DNA from: an uncultured Bacteroidota bacterium
GTDB lineage: Bacteria > Bacteroidota > Bacteroidia > Chitinophagales > Chitinophagaceae
NCBI GenBank assembly: GCA_903929425.1
Contig: CAIYUO010000027.1
Location: 1-49,953 of the forward strand
Direction: 5' to 3'
DNA: 49,953 nucleotides
Shown here one piece after another: positions 35,858 to 44,137 of this stretch. Under the pieces are notes generated by a model. The model was not told the origin of the DNA. It saw only the letters and a list, made by a program, of their open reading frames with translations, and did not search any database. Numbering within the stretch: the stretch's first letter is position 1; the number at the start of each line of letters is the position of its first letter. The position numbers and the translations under genes were made by a program.

Positions 35858-35917
35858 TCGCTGATCTCAATAGTGACGCGTACCCAAAGCCTTTTAACTA
35901 AATGCTTTGCATTTAGT
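35858..35917. repeat. 60-bp direct repeat, copy 2
   Basis: Differs from copy 1 at two positions (35870, 35906). Its hairpin is one pair longer, but the T-run is missing. GAGATCAGC at 35840-35848 is the inverse of GCTGATCTC at the start of both copies. Confidence 0.9.
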
Positions 35918-35918
35918 T

Positions 35919-35983
35919 GGCTTTTATCATTCTCGCCTGCTCATTCAAGCTAGCTTGATTCGCGGTCTTAAATGATAAAAGCC
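35919..35983. repeat. inverted repeat with nested palindrome
   Basis: GGCTTTTATCATT and AATGATAAAAGCC are perfect 13-bp arms around 39 nt. Inside is the perfect palindrome CAAGCTAGCTTG (35946-35957). The right arm overlaps the tRNA terminator. Confidence 0.8.
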
Positions 35984-36005
35984 TGTCACATTCGTGACAG
36001 GCTTT
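35978..36005 (-). terminator. terminator of tRNA-Leu
   Basis: Perfect 12-bp stem AAAGCCTGTCAC / GTGACAGGCTTT with a 4-nt loop, T-rich on the minus strand, beginning 2 nt after the tRNA 3' end. Confidence 0.85.
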
Positions 36006-36006
36006 G

Positions 36007-36092
36007 TGCGGAAGAGGAGATTCGAACTCCCACGCCCGGGTGTGGGCGCTACCACCTCAAGGTAGTGCGTCTACCAATTTCGCCACCTCCGC
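36007..36092 (-). tRNA. tRNA-Leu, anticodon GAG
   Basis: Reading the minus strand, the acceptor stem is GCGGAGG / CTTCCGC with one G-U pair; the anticodon stem CTACC / GGTAG holds loop TTGAGGT, giving anticodon GAG. The long variable arm (CGCCC / GGGCG) is the class II mark of tRNA-Leu, and the T-loop is TTCGAAT. The 3' CCA is not encoded (discriminator A is followed by CAA). It has its own promoter box and terminator. Confidence 0.97.
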
Positions 36093-36101
36093 TGTTGATA
36101 G

Positions 36102-36109
36102 CAAACCTA
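36102..36109 (-). promoter_or_regulatory. -7 box of tRNA-Leu
   Basis: TAGGTTTG lies 9 nt before the mature tRNA 5' end and 2 nt beyond the T-run of the DUF2911 terminator. Confidence 0.6.
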
Positions 36110-36111
36110 CT

Positions 36112-36163
36112 AAAAAAAAGCGTCTCCCCAAAGTTCATAGACTATTGAGGAGACGCTTTTTTT
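36112..36163 (-). terminator. terminator after the DUF2911 gene
   Basis: GCGTCTCC / GGAGACGC stem extended by seven A-T pairs, 21-nt loop, with T-run on the minus strand. It separates the DUF2911 gene from the tRNA. Confidence 0.8.
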
Positions 36164-36179
36164 ATGATTTATATTAAGG

Positions 36180-37022
36180 CTATAGAGATGCTAATAATTC
36201 TTTTGCATTTCTAACATAGTCATCATTTTTTTCTTCAGTTGCTAATTTTAAACAAGTTTCAGCACTCGTTTTTGCTCCTTTTTTATCACCTAATTCTTTT
36301 TGTGCTTTACCCTTTAATAAAAACAACCAATATGCTTTTGGATTTGCAGTAATTGCTTTCTCAACATATACTAATGCATTTGCATAATCCTTATCTAAAT
36401 CATAATAAAAATTAGCAGCAGCGGAGTATACATTTGGATTTACATTACTTGCTGAAGTTGCTTCTTTTACTTGTGCTCGGATGGTAGGTTTAATGTCCGT
36501 ACTTATTGGAATATTTACCAAAGTTTTTGCCCATTTCAAAGAAATATTTGCAGTCTCTGGAGTTATATCGTCAATATTAATAGTAAAATTTTCAGTACTA
36601 TTACTTGTAGAATTTGGTTTGACTTGAAAACGAACTACGTCTTCTGCTTCCTTATAACTAAAGCTTCCCCAGCTATTTGAATTCGTGTTAATGATAATTG
36701 TCCATGATGTTTCACCAGGAATAGTAAATAATGCATATGAGCCAGCACTTAGTAATTTACCCCCAATTGTTACTGGATGTGAAAAAGTAAGCTTAGTGGC
36801 TCCATTTGCACCTGTTCTCCAAACTGAACCATTTGGCGCTAATATGCTACCATTGCCAAATGCAGCCCGACCTTTTAAGGATGGACGAGAATAGGTAATT
36901 TCAATTTTACCCATTCCAAAGTCTTGAGATAATGTTTGTGTTGGACTTGCAGCTGGCATTTTAATTTGCGCATTTGCATTTAATCCAATTAAGGTTAAAG
37001 CGGCAAAAATTATTCTTTTCAT
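36180..37022 (-). CDS. secreted DUF2911 protein with C-terminal TPR-like region
   Basis: 280 aa. Signal peptide MKRIIFAALTLIGLNANAQ, so periplasmic. Residues about 22-170 match DUF2911: IEITYSRPSLKGRAAFG, WRTGANGATKLTFSHPVTIGG and AGSYALFTIPG. The rest is helical with TPR-like repeats (NALVYVEKAITANPKAYWLFLLKGKAQKEL in two helices). Function unknown; the family is common in Bacteroidota and related groups. TAGGTTTG upstream; a terminator downstream. Confidence 0.85.
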   Translation of the reverse strand: MKRIIFAALTLIGLNANAQIKMPAASPTQTLSQDFGMGKIEITYSRPSLKGRAAFGNGSILAPNGSVWRTGANGATKLTFSHPVTIGGKLLSAGSYALFTIPGETSWTIIINTNSNSWGSFSYKEAEDVVRFQVKPNSTSNSTENFTINIDDITPETANISLKWAKTLVNIPISTDIKPTIRAQVKEATSASNVNPNVYSAAANFYYDLDKDYANALVYVEKAITANPKAYWLFLLKGKAQKELGDKKGAKTSAETCLKLATEEKNDDYVRNAKELLASL

Positions 37023-37043
37023 ATTTTATATTTTTTTAGATAA

Positions 37044-37051
37044 CAAACCTA
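37044..37051 (-). promoter_or_regulatory. -7 box of the DUF2911 gene
   Basis: TAGGTTTG ends 21 nt before the ATG, the same octamer as used by tRNA-Leu. Confidence 0.5.
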
Positions 37052-37074
37052 ATTGATTTTAGTTTAAGGCGGTA

Positions 37075-37983
37075 TTATTTTTTTTGAAATGCAGGGTGAA
37101 ACCTGTCTAGGGTATCCCTTAAAAATTCTCTATTAATATGTGTATATATTTCAGTTGTAGTAATGCTTTCATGTCCTAACATTTCCTGTACGGCCCTTAA
37201 ATCGGCTCCGCCTTCCACTAAATGAGTGGCAAAGGAATGCCTAAAACTATGCGGAGATATTGTTTTTTTTATGCCCGTTTTTAAAATCAAATCCTTGATA
37301 ATGTAAAAAATCATTACCCTGCTAAGTCCTTTACCCCGATTATTGAGGAATAAAATGTCTTCATAATCCTTTGCTGGGGTTTGGTGAACTCGTATAGTGT
37401 CTTTATACAGTTTAATAAATTTAATAGCATCTGACCCAATGGGTACCAACCTTTCTTTATCTCCTTTACCTATAACTCTTATAAATCCCACATCTAAATA
37501 TAAACAGGATATTTTTAAATTGATTGCTTCCGTAACGCGTAAGCCAGAACTATACATAGTCTCTAAAATGGCTTTGTTTCGTCCTCCTTCAGGTTTGCTT
37601 AAGTCTAGTTTGCCAATCATTGTTTCGATTTCTTCAAAACTTAATACATCGGGTAATTTACGCGTTGTTTTTGGGGTAGGAAGCAAGGTGGTAGGGTTGA
37701 CATTGCATATTTGTTCAAGTACACAATATTTGAAAAAAGATTTAATGCCAGAAATGATGCGCGCTTGGGAGGTAGGCGCCATTTCCAATTTGCCGATGGA
37801 TTGAATAAATAACTGCAAATGTGAAAGGGTAACATCAGCAGGACCAAATGATTCGCCGATATCTTCAAAGTAATTAGTGAGTTTATCAATATCTCTTAAG
37901 TAAGCCTCTACCGAATGAGCACTCAAGGACTTTTCTAGTTGAAGAAAAGCTTTAAATCCTTTTTTATAAATTGCCCAATTCAT
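37075..37983 (-). CDS. xerD: tyrosine recombinase, XerD-like
   Basis: 302-aa site-specific recombinase that resolves chromosome dimers at dif. An N-terminal SAM-like core-binding domain (1-105) precedes the catalytic domain with Arg149 (SSGLRVTE), Lys173 (GKGDKER), His245 and Arg248 (HSFRHSFATHL), His271 (LGHESI) and nucleophile Tyr280 (EIYTHI). The size and motifs are housekeeping XerC/XerD rather than integrase; no mobile genes are nearby. XerC cannot be excluded. Confidence 0.9.
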   Translation of the reverse strand: MNWAIYKKGFKAFLQLEKSLSAHSVEAYLRDIDKLTNYFEDIGESFGPADVTLSHLQLFIQSIGKLEMAPTSQARIISGIKSFFKYCVLEQICNVNPTTLLPTPKTTRKLPDVLSFEEIETMIGKLDLSKPEGGRNKAILETMYSSGLRVTEAINLKISCLYLDVGFIRVIGKGDKERLVPIGSDAIKFIKLYKDTIRVHQTPAKDYEDILFLNNRGKGLSRVMIFYIIKDLILKTGIKKTISPHSFRHSFATHLVEGGADLRAVQEMLGHESITTTEIYTHINREFLRDTLDRFHPAFQKK

Positions 37984-38051
37984 TTGTATGTATAAAAGAT
38001 TTGATTGTTAATTGAGAATGAGTTTATTTCGCATTTGATACAAATAAATAT

Positions 38052-38549
38052 ATGCAAGTAAATTTAAGGTCATTTAAGCAAAAAGTTAGCAGACATTCAA
38101 AACAATTCAAGTCGTTTCTTACAAAACTTGAAAAAAGAGGCCCAAAAGGTTTAGATCAATTAGTAGAATATGTTAGCCCACAAGTATGGGCTGAAATTGA
38201 TTGCTTGAGTTGTGCAAACTGTTGTAAAAACATGAGTCCCACTTTTACTAAAACAGATATTAAAAGGATATCGGCACATTTAAATACGACCCCTAAAGCA
38301 TTTACCGAACAATGGCTTGAATATGATAAAAAGGATAAAGATTGGTTGAATAAATCAAGACCTTGCCAATTCTTGGACTTAAAATCAAACATGTGTAGTA
38401 TATATGAGGTAAGACCAGCTGACTGTGCTGGATTCCCTCATTTAACAAAGAAAAAAATGACAGAATATATACATGTTCACAAACAAAATATCGAATACTG
38501 TCCAGCAACTTATAAGATGGTCGAGAAAATGAAAGACCTGATTGGGTAG
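38052..38549 (+). CDS. YkgJ-family cysteine cluster protein
   Basis: 165 aa with the YkgJ zinc or iron cluster pattern: Cys51, Cys54, Cys57 and Cys58 (CLSCANCC), then Cys105, Cys115, Cys125 (RPADCAGFPH) and Cys150. The N-terminal 45 residues are basic and helical. The function of the family is unknown; a metal cluster is likely. Divergent from xerD and convergent with yraN. Confidence 0.85.
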   Translation: MQVNLRSFKQKVSRHSKQFKSFLTKLEKRGPKGLDQLVEYVSPQVWAEIDCLSCANCCKNMSPTFTKTDIKRISAHLNTTPKAFTEQWLEYDKKDKDWLNKSRPCQFLDLKSNMCSIYEVRPADCAGFPHLTKKKMTEYIHVHKQNIEYCPATYKMVEKMKDLIG

Positions 38550-38568
38550 TTGATTTTTGCAGTAAATA

Positions 38569-38922
38569 TTAAAAATACACGTCTTCAAAATAATCTAAAG
38601 CCCACTCATTTGTGGGCTTTTTGAATATAGCTATGACATCAAATTGAAGCCATTTCCATTGGGGGTTTGCATATTGATAATGCGCTGCTGCATTTTTCAA
38701 AAATTGCATTTTTCTTTTATTAATCATTTTTTCAGGGAAGCCAAAATCAATGGAGCCTCTTGTTTTCACTTCAATAATATGTAACATTCCAGGTAGGCAC
38801 GAAATAATATCTATTTCTAAATGTTTATGCCGCCAGTTTTTTTCTAAAATTTCATGGCCTAAATTGATTAAATATTCAGCTGCCATATTTTCGCCTAAAA
38901 ACCCAGTATCTTTGTTATTCAT
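38569..38922 (-). CDS. yraN: UPF0102 family protein YraN
   Basis: 117-aa protein with an endonuclease-like PD-(D/E)xK core: GFLGENMAAEYL, LEIDII (Glu37, Asp39), then IIEVKTR (Glu51, Lys53). Its role is unsettled; it is often found beside rnh genes. The 3' end of its coding region carries, on the other strand, a terminator for the ykgJ-like gene. Confidence 0.9.
   Translation of the reverse strand: MNNKDTGFLGENMAAEYLINLGHEILEKNWRHKHLEIDIISCLPGMLHIIEVKTRGSIDFGFPEKMINKRKMQFLKNAAAHYQYANPQWKWLQFDVIAIFKKPTNEWALDYFEDVYF
38597..38622 (+). terminator. terminator of the ykgJ-like gene, inside the yraN coding region
   Basis: 9-bp stem AAAGCCCAC / GTGGGCTTT, 6-nt loop, T5 tail on the plus strand, 48 nt after the stop codon of the ykgJ-like gene. 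Confidence 0.7.
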
Positions 38923-38958
38923 ACATATATTATAAGTAATAATAGGGAAATTATAAAC

Positions 38959-40098
38959 ATGCAGAAAGCGTATAAATTACATGGAGTGCATAGGCATTAT
39001 GATTGGGGAGGCGATGAGTTCATTCCTAATTTAATGAAGGTTAATAATGAAACAAAAAAGCCATTTGCAGAATATTGGATGGGTGCACATGTATCTGCTC
39101 CAGCGTTGATTGAGACAAAGGAAGGAAACGTTTCCATTAATGAATTTGGCAGTATCCCATATTTATTCAAGGTGTTAGATGTAGCAAAAATGTTAAGCAT
39201 ACAAGTTCATCCTACAAAGGAAAATGCAATAATTGGTTTTGAATTGGAGCAGCAAGCTGGTATCCCTATTGACGCACCAAATAGAAATTATAAGGATCAA
39301 AATCACAAGCCTGAAATAATGGTGGCATTGAGTGATTTTTGGTTATTACATGGTTTTTTAGCCCCCGAATTACTAGCTGAACGGTTACAAGCATTTAGTT
39401 GTTTTCATTCCTTATTGAATCATTTTGACGGAGCAGATTATCAGGGTTTATATCAGTTTTTTATGCAGTTGCCTTCGCAAGCTGCTGATAAAATATTGAA
39501 GCCATTGATAATTGAAGCAGTTGCTGCAGTGAAAAATGGCGAGGTTGATAAATCACATCCACATTGGTGGGCCAATAAATATTATAATGGGGTAGTGCCT
39601 GAGAGTAATATTGATAAAGGTATTTTCTCCATTTATATTTTAAACATTGTTTCCGTTAAAAAGCACCAAGCAGTTTTTCAAGGAGCTGGATTATTACATG
39701 CATATTTGGAAGGTCAGAATATTGAATTAATGGCCAATAGTGATAATGTTTTAAGAGGGGGGTTTACGCCTAAGCATATTGACATTGATGAATTGTTAAA
39801 ACATGTAAATTTTGCACCTACTTATCCTGAGGTATTACTAGGGGATAATATCAATGACAATGAGACTATTTATCCTTGTCCTGTTCAGGATTTTGGTTTA
39901 AGTAAAATAGTATTAAAGGGTACTGAATCTTACACAATAAATTCCCTACATATAGAAATGCTTTTAGTGATTGAGGGTGAAGTTGATATTGACGGGCAGG
40001 TTTTTAAAGCTGGGGAAGTAGCCATGGTAAAGCCTTTACAGGAAATAAGCTTGCTAGGAATACAGCCTTCCCTTTTGTTTAAAAGCTTTGTCCCTTAG
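38959..40098 (+). CDS. manA: mannose-6-phosphate isomerase, class I
   Basis: 379-aa zinc isomerase linking fructose-6-P and mannose-6-P. YDWGGDEFIPNL, IQVHPTKENA (zinc His) and HKPEIMVAL (zinc Glu) mark the N-terminal cupin; GLLHAYLEGQNIELMANSDNVLRGG with the catalytic Arg region marks the C-terminal part. The length is near that of E. coli ManA. Only 36 nt separate it from the divergent yraN. Confidence 0.93.
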   Translation: MQKAYKLHGVHRHYDWGGDEFIPNLMKVNNETKKPFAEYWMGAHVSAPALIETKEGNVSINEFGSIPYLFKVLDVAKMLSIQVHPTKENAIIGFELEQQAGIPIDAPNRNYKDQNHKPEIMVALSDFWLLHGFLAPELLAERLQAFSCFHSLLNHFDGADYQGLYQFFMQLPSQAADKILKPLIIEAVAAVKNGEVDKSHPHWWANKYYNGVVPESNIDKGIFSIYILNIVSVKKHQAVFQGAGLLHAYLEGQNIELMANSDNVLRGGFTPKHIDIDELLKHVNFAPTYPEVLLGDNINDNETIYPCPVQDFGLSKIVLKGTESYTINSLHIEMLLVIEGEVDIDGQVFKAGEVAMVKPLQEISLLGIQPSLLFKSFVP

Positions 40099-40149
40099 GT
40101 TATTCACATTTGAGGAAAATGAATATCTTAAAATAAGCGCGTTAACCCT

Positions 40150-40157
40150 TATTTTTG
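40150..40157 (+). promoter_or_regulatory. -7 box of the small membrane protein gene
   Basis: TATTTTTG ends 24 nt before the preferred ATG and overlaps an in-frame TTG, arguing against that earlier start. Confidence 0.5.
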
Positions 40158-40181
40158 TTTCATTCTTACAAAAGATACTTT

Positions 40182-40736
40182 ATGAAATTGAATAAACAAA
40201 TTATCCTAGCATTAGTAATTATGGTTTTAATCAGTGCTCTTTATAGAGTAATGCCAGGAAGACCATTAGGTTTTGCTCCTCAAATTGCCATTGCTTTATT
40301 CAGTGGTTCTTTGTTTTCAAGCAATAAAAAATATTCCTTTTTGTTACCAATACTATCTTTGTTTATTTCAGACTTAATGTATCAAGTATTGTATGTAAAT
40401 GGTTTAACAACTATCCAAGGTTTTTATTCAGGTCAATTAGAGAATTATATTTTAATTGCTGCAACAACTGTGTTTGGATTTAGCTTACAATCTGCAAAGC
40501 CTTCTAAGTTTATTTTATCATTCCTTTCAGCACCAACTGCTTACTTTTTAGTTTCTAACTTTTTAGTATGGGCGCAAGGTGGTGGATATCATCATCCAAT
40601 CACTATAACTGGATTGACGCAAACAATGGTTGATGGATTACCTTTTTACCCATATAGTTTGGTAAGTACAATGGTTTTTGGGGCCTTATTATTTGGAAGT
40701 TTCCGCGTATTGGTACCTAAGTTCAAAGCAATTTAG
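40182..40736 (+). CDS. DUF6580-like small integral membrane protein
   Basis: 184 aa with five or so TM segments. MPGRPLGFAPQIAIALFSGSLF, LSLFISDLMYQV and WAQGGGYHHP resemble the DUF6580/ECF-S-like group (membrane S-component fold), whose substrates are unknown. The ATG at 40182 is preferred because a TTG 27 nt upstream lies in the promoter box. Between manA and rnhA; convergent with rnhA. Confidence 0.75.
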   Translation: MKLNKQIILALVIMVLISALYRVMPGRPLGFAPQIAIALFSGSLFSSNKKYSFLLPILSLFISDLMYQVLYVNGLTTIQGFYSGQLENYILIAATTVFGFSLQSAKPSKFILSFLSAPTAYFLVSNFLVWAQGGGYHHPITITGLTQTMVDGLPFYPYSLVSTMVFGALLFGSFRVLVPKFKAI

Positions 40737-40752
40737 TATTACTTTTGATTGA

Positions 40753-41214
40753 CTAGGATAGCGATTCGTATTCCTCATCAATTTCCCATGGACCATTGTC
40801 AGCTGCCATGGTAGCTAATTCGTCGCATCTATTATTATATGGATTGTCAGCATGGCCTTTTACCCAATGAAATTTTATGTTATAGGGTTTTGCCAAATCG
40901 TAATAGGCCTTCCATAAATCTTTATTTTTTTTCCCTCCTTTGAAGTCTGTTCTAATCCAATTGTCTAACCATTTTTTCTCAACTGATTCAACTACATATT
41001 TGCTATCAGTATAAATATGAATCGGTAATTGCTTGGTTTTTAATGCGTTCAATGCCTGTATAACGGCAAGTAATTCCATGCGATTGTTGGTTGTTTTACG
41101 GAATGCTCCATTCATTTCCTTTACCTTTTCACCCCACATCAAAATGGCACCAAACCCCCCTGGGCCAGGATTGCCTCTTGAGGATCCATCGGTATAAATC
41201 ACAATTTTATCCAT
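40753..41214 (-). CDS. rnhA: ribonuclease HI
   Basis: 153-aa nuclease that cuts RNA in RNA-DNA hybrids. The four acidic residues are Asp9 (YTDGSSRGNPGPGG), Glu47 (NRMELLAV), Asp70 (YTDSKYV) and Asp131 (NRCDELA), with His121 in VKGHADN. Full length with the basic protrusion (FKGGKKNKDLW). Unusually for this window, a strong Shine-Dalgarno sequence stands before the ATG. Confidence 0.96.
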   Translation of the reverse strand: MDKIVIYTDGSSRGNPGPGGFGAILMWGEKVKEMNGAFRKTTNNRMELLAVIQALNALKTKQLPIHIYTDSKYVVESVEKKWLDNWIRTDFKGGKKNKDLWKAYYDLAKPYNIKFHWVKGHADNPYNNRCDELATMAADNGPWEIDEEYESLS

Positions 41215-41217
41215 TTA

Positions 41218-41225
41218 CCTCTCCT
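41218..41225 (-). promoter_or_regulatory. strong ribosome binding site of rnhA
   Basis: AGGAGAGG lies 3 nt before the rnhA ATG, with its AGGAG core 6 nt upstream; a rare Shine-Dalgarno sequence for this genome. Confidence 0.6.
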
Positions 41226-41378
41226 AATTGATTGATAATTAATAATATATATAAATATAACAATTTTGAGTTTAATTACAAAAGCAAAATATGACTAATG
41301 TGTTTTTTTTACACACTATTTTTTATCTTTATTCGCTTGTAAAAAAAAATTTCCATTTTTCTGACAAATTGACCCAAT

Positions 41379-44099
41379 ATGAAGTCTGCAGTTAACCAAT
41401 TTATAAAAGTAAGTTTTCACCTTAAATATAAAACTCATTTTGGTCAAGGAATTTATATTTATGGAAATCATCCAGCTTTAGGCAATAATATTATTGAAAA
41501 TGCAGTTCCGCTCGTATATCTTAATAATGATTATTGGGTATTACATTTGGAATTTGATCCGTCGAAAGAAAACGCTAAAATTGTATATCATTATTTTATT
41601 CAAAATGAAGATGGTACAAAGTCATTTGAAGCAGGGAGTGATAAGTCATTTAATTTAGCTGAAATTAATAAGTCATCCTTAGTGATTATTGATAGTTGGA
41701 ATTTTACTGGGTATAAGGAAAACACTTTTTATACTTCACCCTTCAAGAATGTTTTATTAAAACAACCTGAGACGCAAAAAGCAGTAAGTATCAATAAAAC
41801 TGCATCACATGTTTTTAGGGTAAAAGCCCCATTGTTATTAGCGCATCAAACTATTTGTATTGTTGGTGAATCGCCCGTTATAGGAACATGGGATGCTGCT
41901 AAAGCAGTGCCCTTAATGAAGGTTAAAGGTGAAGATTATTATGAATTAAGTATTGATACGAAAAAAAGTAATTTCCCATTTGTTTATAAGTATGGTATTG
42001 TTGATTTGAATACAAAAACTTTTGTGAGTTTTGAGCATGGTGATAACCGAGTTTTATATGAGCCAGTTGCAAAAGATAAATTAGTGATCGTTAATGATGG
42101 TTTCGTGCAAATGACAACGGGCAATTGGAAAGGGGCTGGTGTTGCAATTCCTATATTTTCTTTAAGATCAAATGAAAGTGCTGGTGTAGGTGAATTTGCT
42201 GACATGAAATTATTAGTTGATTGGGCAAATAAAGTAGGTTTAAAGTTGATACAAATTTTACCTATTAATGATACCACTGCGACACATACCTGGATGGACT
42301 CATACCCGTATGCAGCGATTTCGGCATTTGCATTACATCCAATGTATATTAGACTAGATGCAATACTTGATAAGGATCAAAAAAGTATTTTGAAACCTTA
42401 TCAATCCAAGATTGCTTCCTTAAATAGTCAGTCGGATGTTGACTATGATGAAGTAATGAAATTGAAATGGGAAGTGCTAAGGTTAATTTATAATCAAAAT
42501 GGGAAAAAGGATTTGGCTTCTAAAGACTTTAAAAACTTTTTCGAACAAAATAAAAACTGGTTAGTTTCTTATAGTGTTTTTTCTTATTTAAGAGATTTAC
42601 ACGGCACAGTTGATTTTAATAAATGGCCAACCCATTCAAAGTATGAGGAAGCTTCTATTACTAAGTTGATTGATCCAAAGTCAGACTCGTATCATGCTAT
42701 TGCCTTTTTCTTTTTTGTACAATATCATTTGCATTTACAATTATTAAATGCCACCAATTATGCGCATGAAAATGGTGTCATTGTAAAAGGTGATATTCCT
42801 ATTGGTGTGTATCGTTTTGGTGCTGATGCATGGCAAAGTCCTGGATTGTTTCACATGAATATGCAGGCAGGTGCACCTCCTGATGATTTTGCAGTCAGCG
42901 GACAAAACTGGGGTTTCCCAACTTATAATTGGGAAGTGATGGCGAGTGATGGTTTTGCATGGTGGAAGTCACGCTTTGATCAAATGAAATTTTATTTTGA
43001 TGCCTTTAGAATTGATCACATTTTAGGGTTCTTCAGAATATGGAGTATCCCTATGCATGCCGTGGAAGGTATTATGGGTCATTTTGTACCAGCCATTCCG
43101 GTATCCATTAATGAATTAAATGCAAAAGGAATTCGATGTGATCATTACAGATTAACGCATCCTTATATTAATGAAACTATTTTGTTTCAAATATTTGGGT
43201 ATGACAATGACCGCATTAAAAAAGAATATTTAAAATCCATAGGCGAAGGTCATTATGAATTATTGCCTGAATTTAAAACACAAAGACAGGTCGAAGCCTT
43301 TTTTACAAATTTACCTCAGGATGAATGGCATGAGAAAATCAAACATGGCCTTTACAGTTTAATAAGTAATGTGATTTTATTTGATGGTGAGAAGCCTCAT
43401 ACATTCCACTTTAGATTTAATATTGAAGCAACCAGTTCCTTCCAACATTTGGATCCTAACACACAGCATTTGTTGAAAGACTTATATGTAGATTATTTCT
43501 TTAAACGTCAGGATGTGGCATGGGAAAAAGAAGCCATGCAAAAATTGCCAATGCTTAAATTGTCTACCAATATGTTGATTTGTGGGGAGGATTTAGGTTT
43601 AGTTCCATCCTGTGTTCCAAATGTAATGTATCAATTAGGTATGTTAAGCTTGGAAGTACAGCGTATGCCAAAGGCTTCACAAAAACCCTTTTTTCATCCA
43701 AATGATGCACCTTATTTAAGTGTTGTGACGCCTTCCTCACATGATACAAGTACAATTCGTGGATGGTGGGAGGAAGATCGTGCAAAAACACAACAGTTTT
43801 ATAATCATGAAATAGGTCAATGGGGTGATGCGCCTTTACATTGTGAAGCGTGGATTAACAAAGCCATTTTATTACAACATTTATATTCTCCTGCTATGTG
43901 GGCCATTTTTCAATTGCAAGATTATTTAGGGGTTGATGAAGCAATACGCCGAAGTAATCCCAATGAAGAGCGTATTAATGTACCTGCGAATCCTAAACAT
44001 TATTGGAGATATAGAATACATTTAAATTTAGAAGACCTAATTAAATCAAATACATTTAATACGGATTGGAGTATGGCTATTAAAGCCAGTGGACGTTAA
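41379..44099 (+). CDS. malQ: 4-alpha-glucanotransferase with two starch-binding domains (DPE2-like)
   Basis: 906 aa. Two N-terminal CBM20 domains (about 8-115 and 145-255; GIYIYGNHPALG and CIVGESPVIGTWD) precede a GH77 domain (about 260-900). Catalytic residues: Asp546 (DAFRIDHILGF), Glu737 (ICGEDLG) and Asp789 (SSHDTSTIRGWW). Bacterial MalQ is usually 500-700 aa without CBM20; this layout is that of plant cytosolic DPE2, which moves glucose from maltose onto glycogen. No signal peptide. An epimerase gene follows after 38 nt. It is far from the glg operon but in the same pathway. Confidence 0.92.
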   Translation: MKSAVNQFIKVSFHLKYKTHFGQGIYIYGNHPALGNNIIENAVPLVYLNNDYWVLHLEFDPSKENAKIVYHYFIQNEDGTKSFEAGSDKSFNLAEINKSSLVIIDSWNFTGYKENTFYTSPFKNVLLKQPETQKAVSINKTASHVFRVKAPLLLAHQTICIVGESPVIGTWDAAKAVPLMKVKGEDYYELSIDTKKSNFPFVYKYGIVDLNTKTFVSFEHGDNRVLYEPVAKDKLVIVNDGFVQMTTGNWKGAGVAIPIFSLRSNESAGVGEFADMKLLVDWANKVGLKLIQILPINDTTATHTWMDSYPYAAISAFALHPMYIRLDAILDKDQKSILKPYQSKIASLNSQSDVDYDEVMKLKWEVLRLIYNQNGKKDLASKDFKNFFEQNKNWLVSYSVFSYLRDLHGTVDFNKWPTHSKYEEASITKLIDPKSDSYHAIAFFFFVQYHLHLQLLNATNYAHENGVIVKGDIPIGVYRFGADAWQSPGLFHMNMQAGAPPDDFAVSGQNWGFPTYNWEVMASDGFAWWKSRFDQMKFYFDAFRIDHILGFFRIWSIPMHAVEGIMGHFVPAIPVSINELNAKGIRCDHYRLTHPYINETILFQIFGYDNDRIKKEYLKSIGEGHYELLPEFKTQRQVEAFFTNLPQDEWHEKIKHGLYSLISNVILFDGEKPHTFHFRFNIEATSSFQHLDPNTQHLLKDLYVDYFFKRQDVAWEKEAMQKLPMLKLSTNMLICGEDLGLVPSCVPNVMYQLGMLSLEVQRMPKASQKPFFHPNDAPYLSVVTPSSHDTSTIRGWWEEDRAKTQQFYNHEIGQWGDAPLHCEAWINKAILLQHLYSPAMWAIFQLQDYLGVDEAIRRSNPNEERINVPANPKHYWRYRIHLNLEDLIKSNTFNTDWSMAIKASGR

Positions 44100-44137
44100 T
44101 TAATAACCTGTTTAGTATCTTCGTAAAAACCAGCTAA

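Noticed and set aside
35758..36092. Direct repeats beside tRNA-Leu as attachment sites of an integrated element
   Set aside because: The repeat does not match the tRNA 3' end, the copies are only 100 bp apart, and no integrase gene of mobile type lies between or near; the closest tyrosine recombinase has the size and motifs of housekeeping XerD.
35757..36179. CRISPR array
   Set aside because: Only two repeat copies, 60 bp long with a 40-bp spacer and internal terminator hairpin, and no cas genes; not a CRISPR layout.
43564..43791. Minus-strand open frame of 75 codons inside malQ
   Set aside because: It is antisense to the conserved GH77 catalytic region and has no recognisable features.
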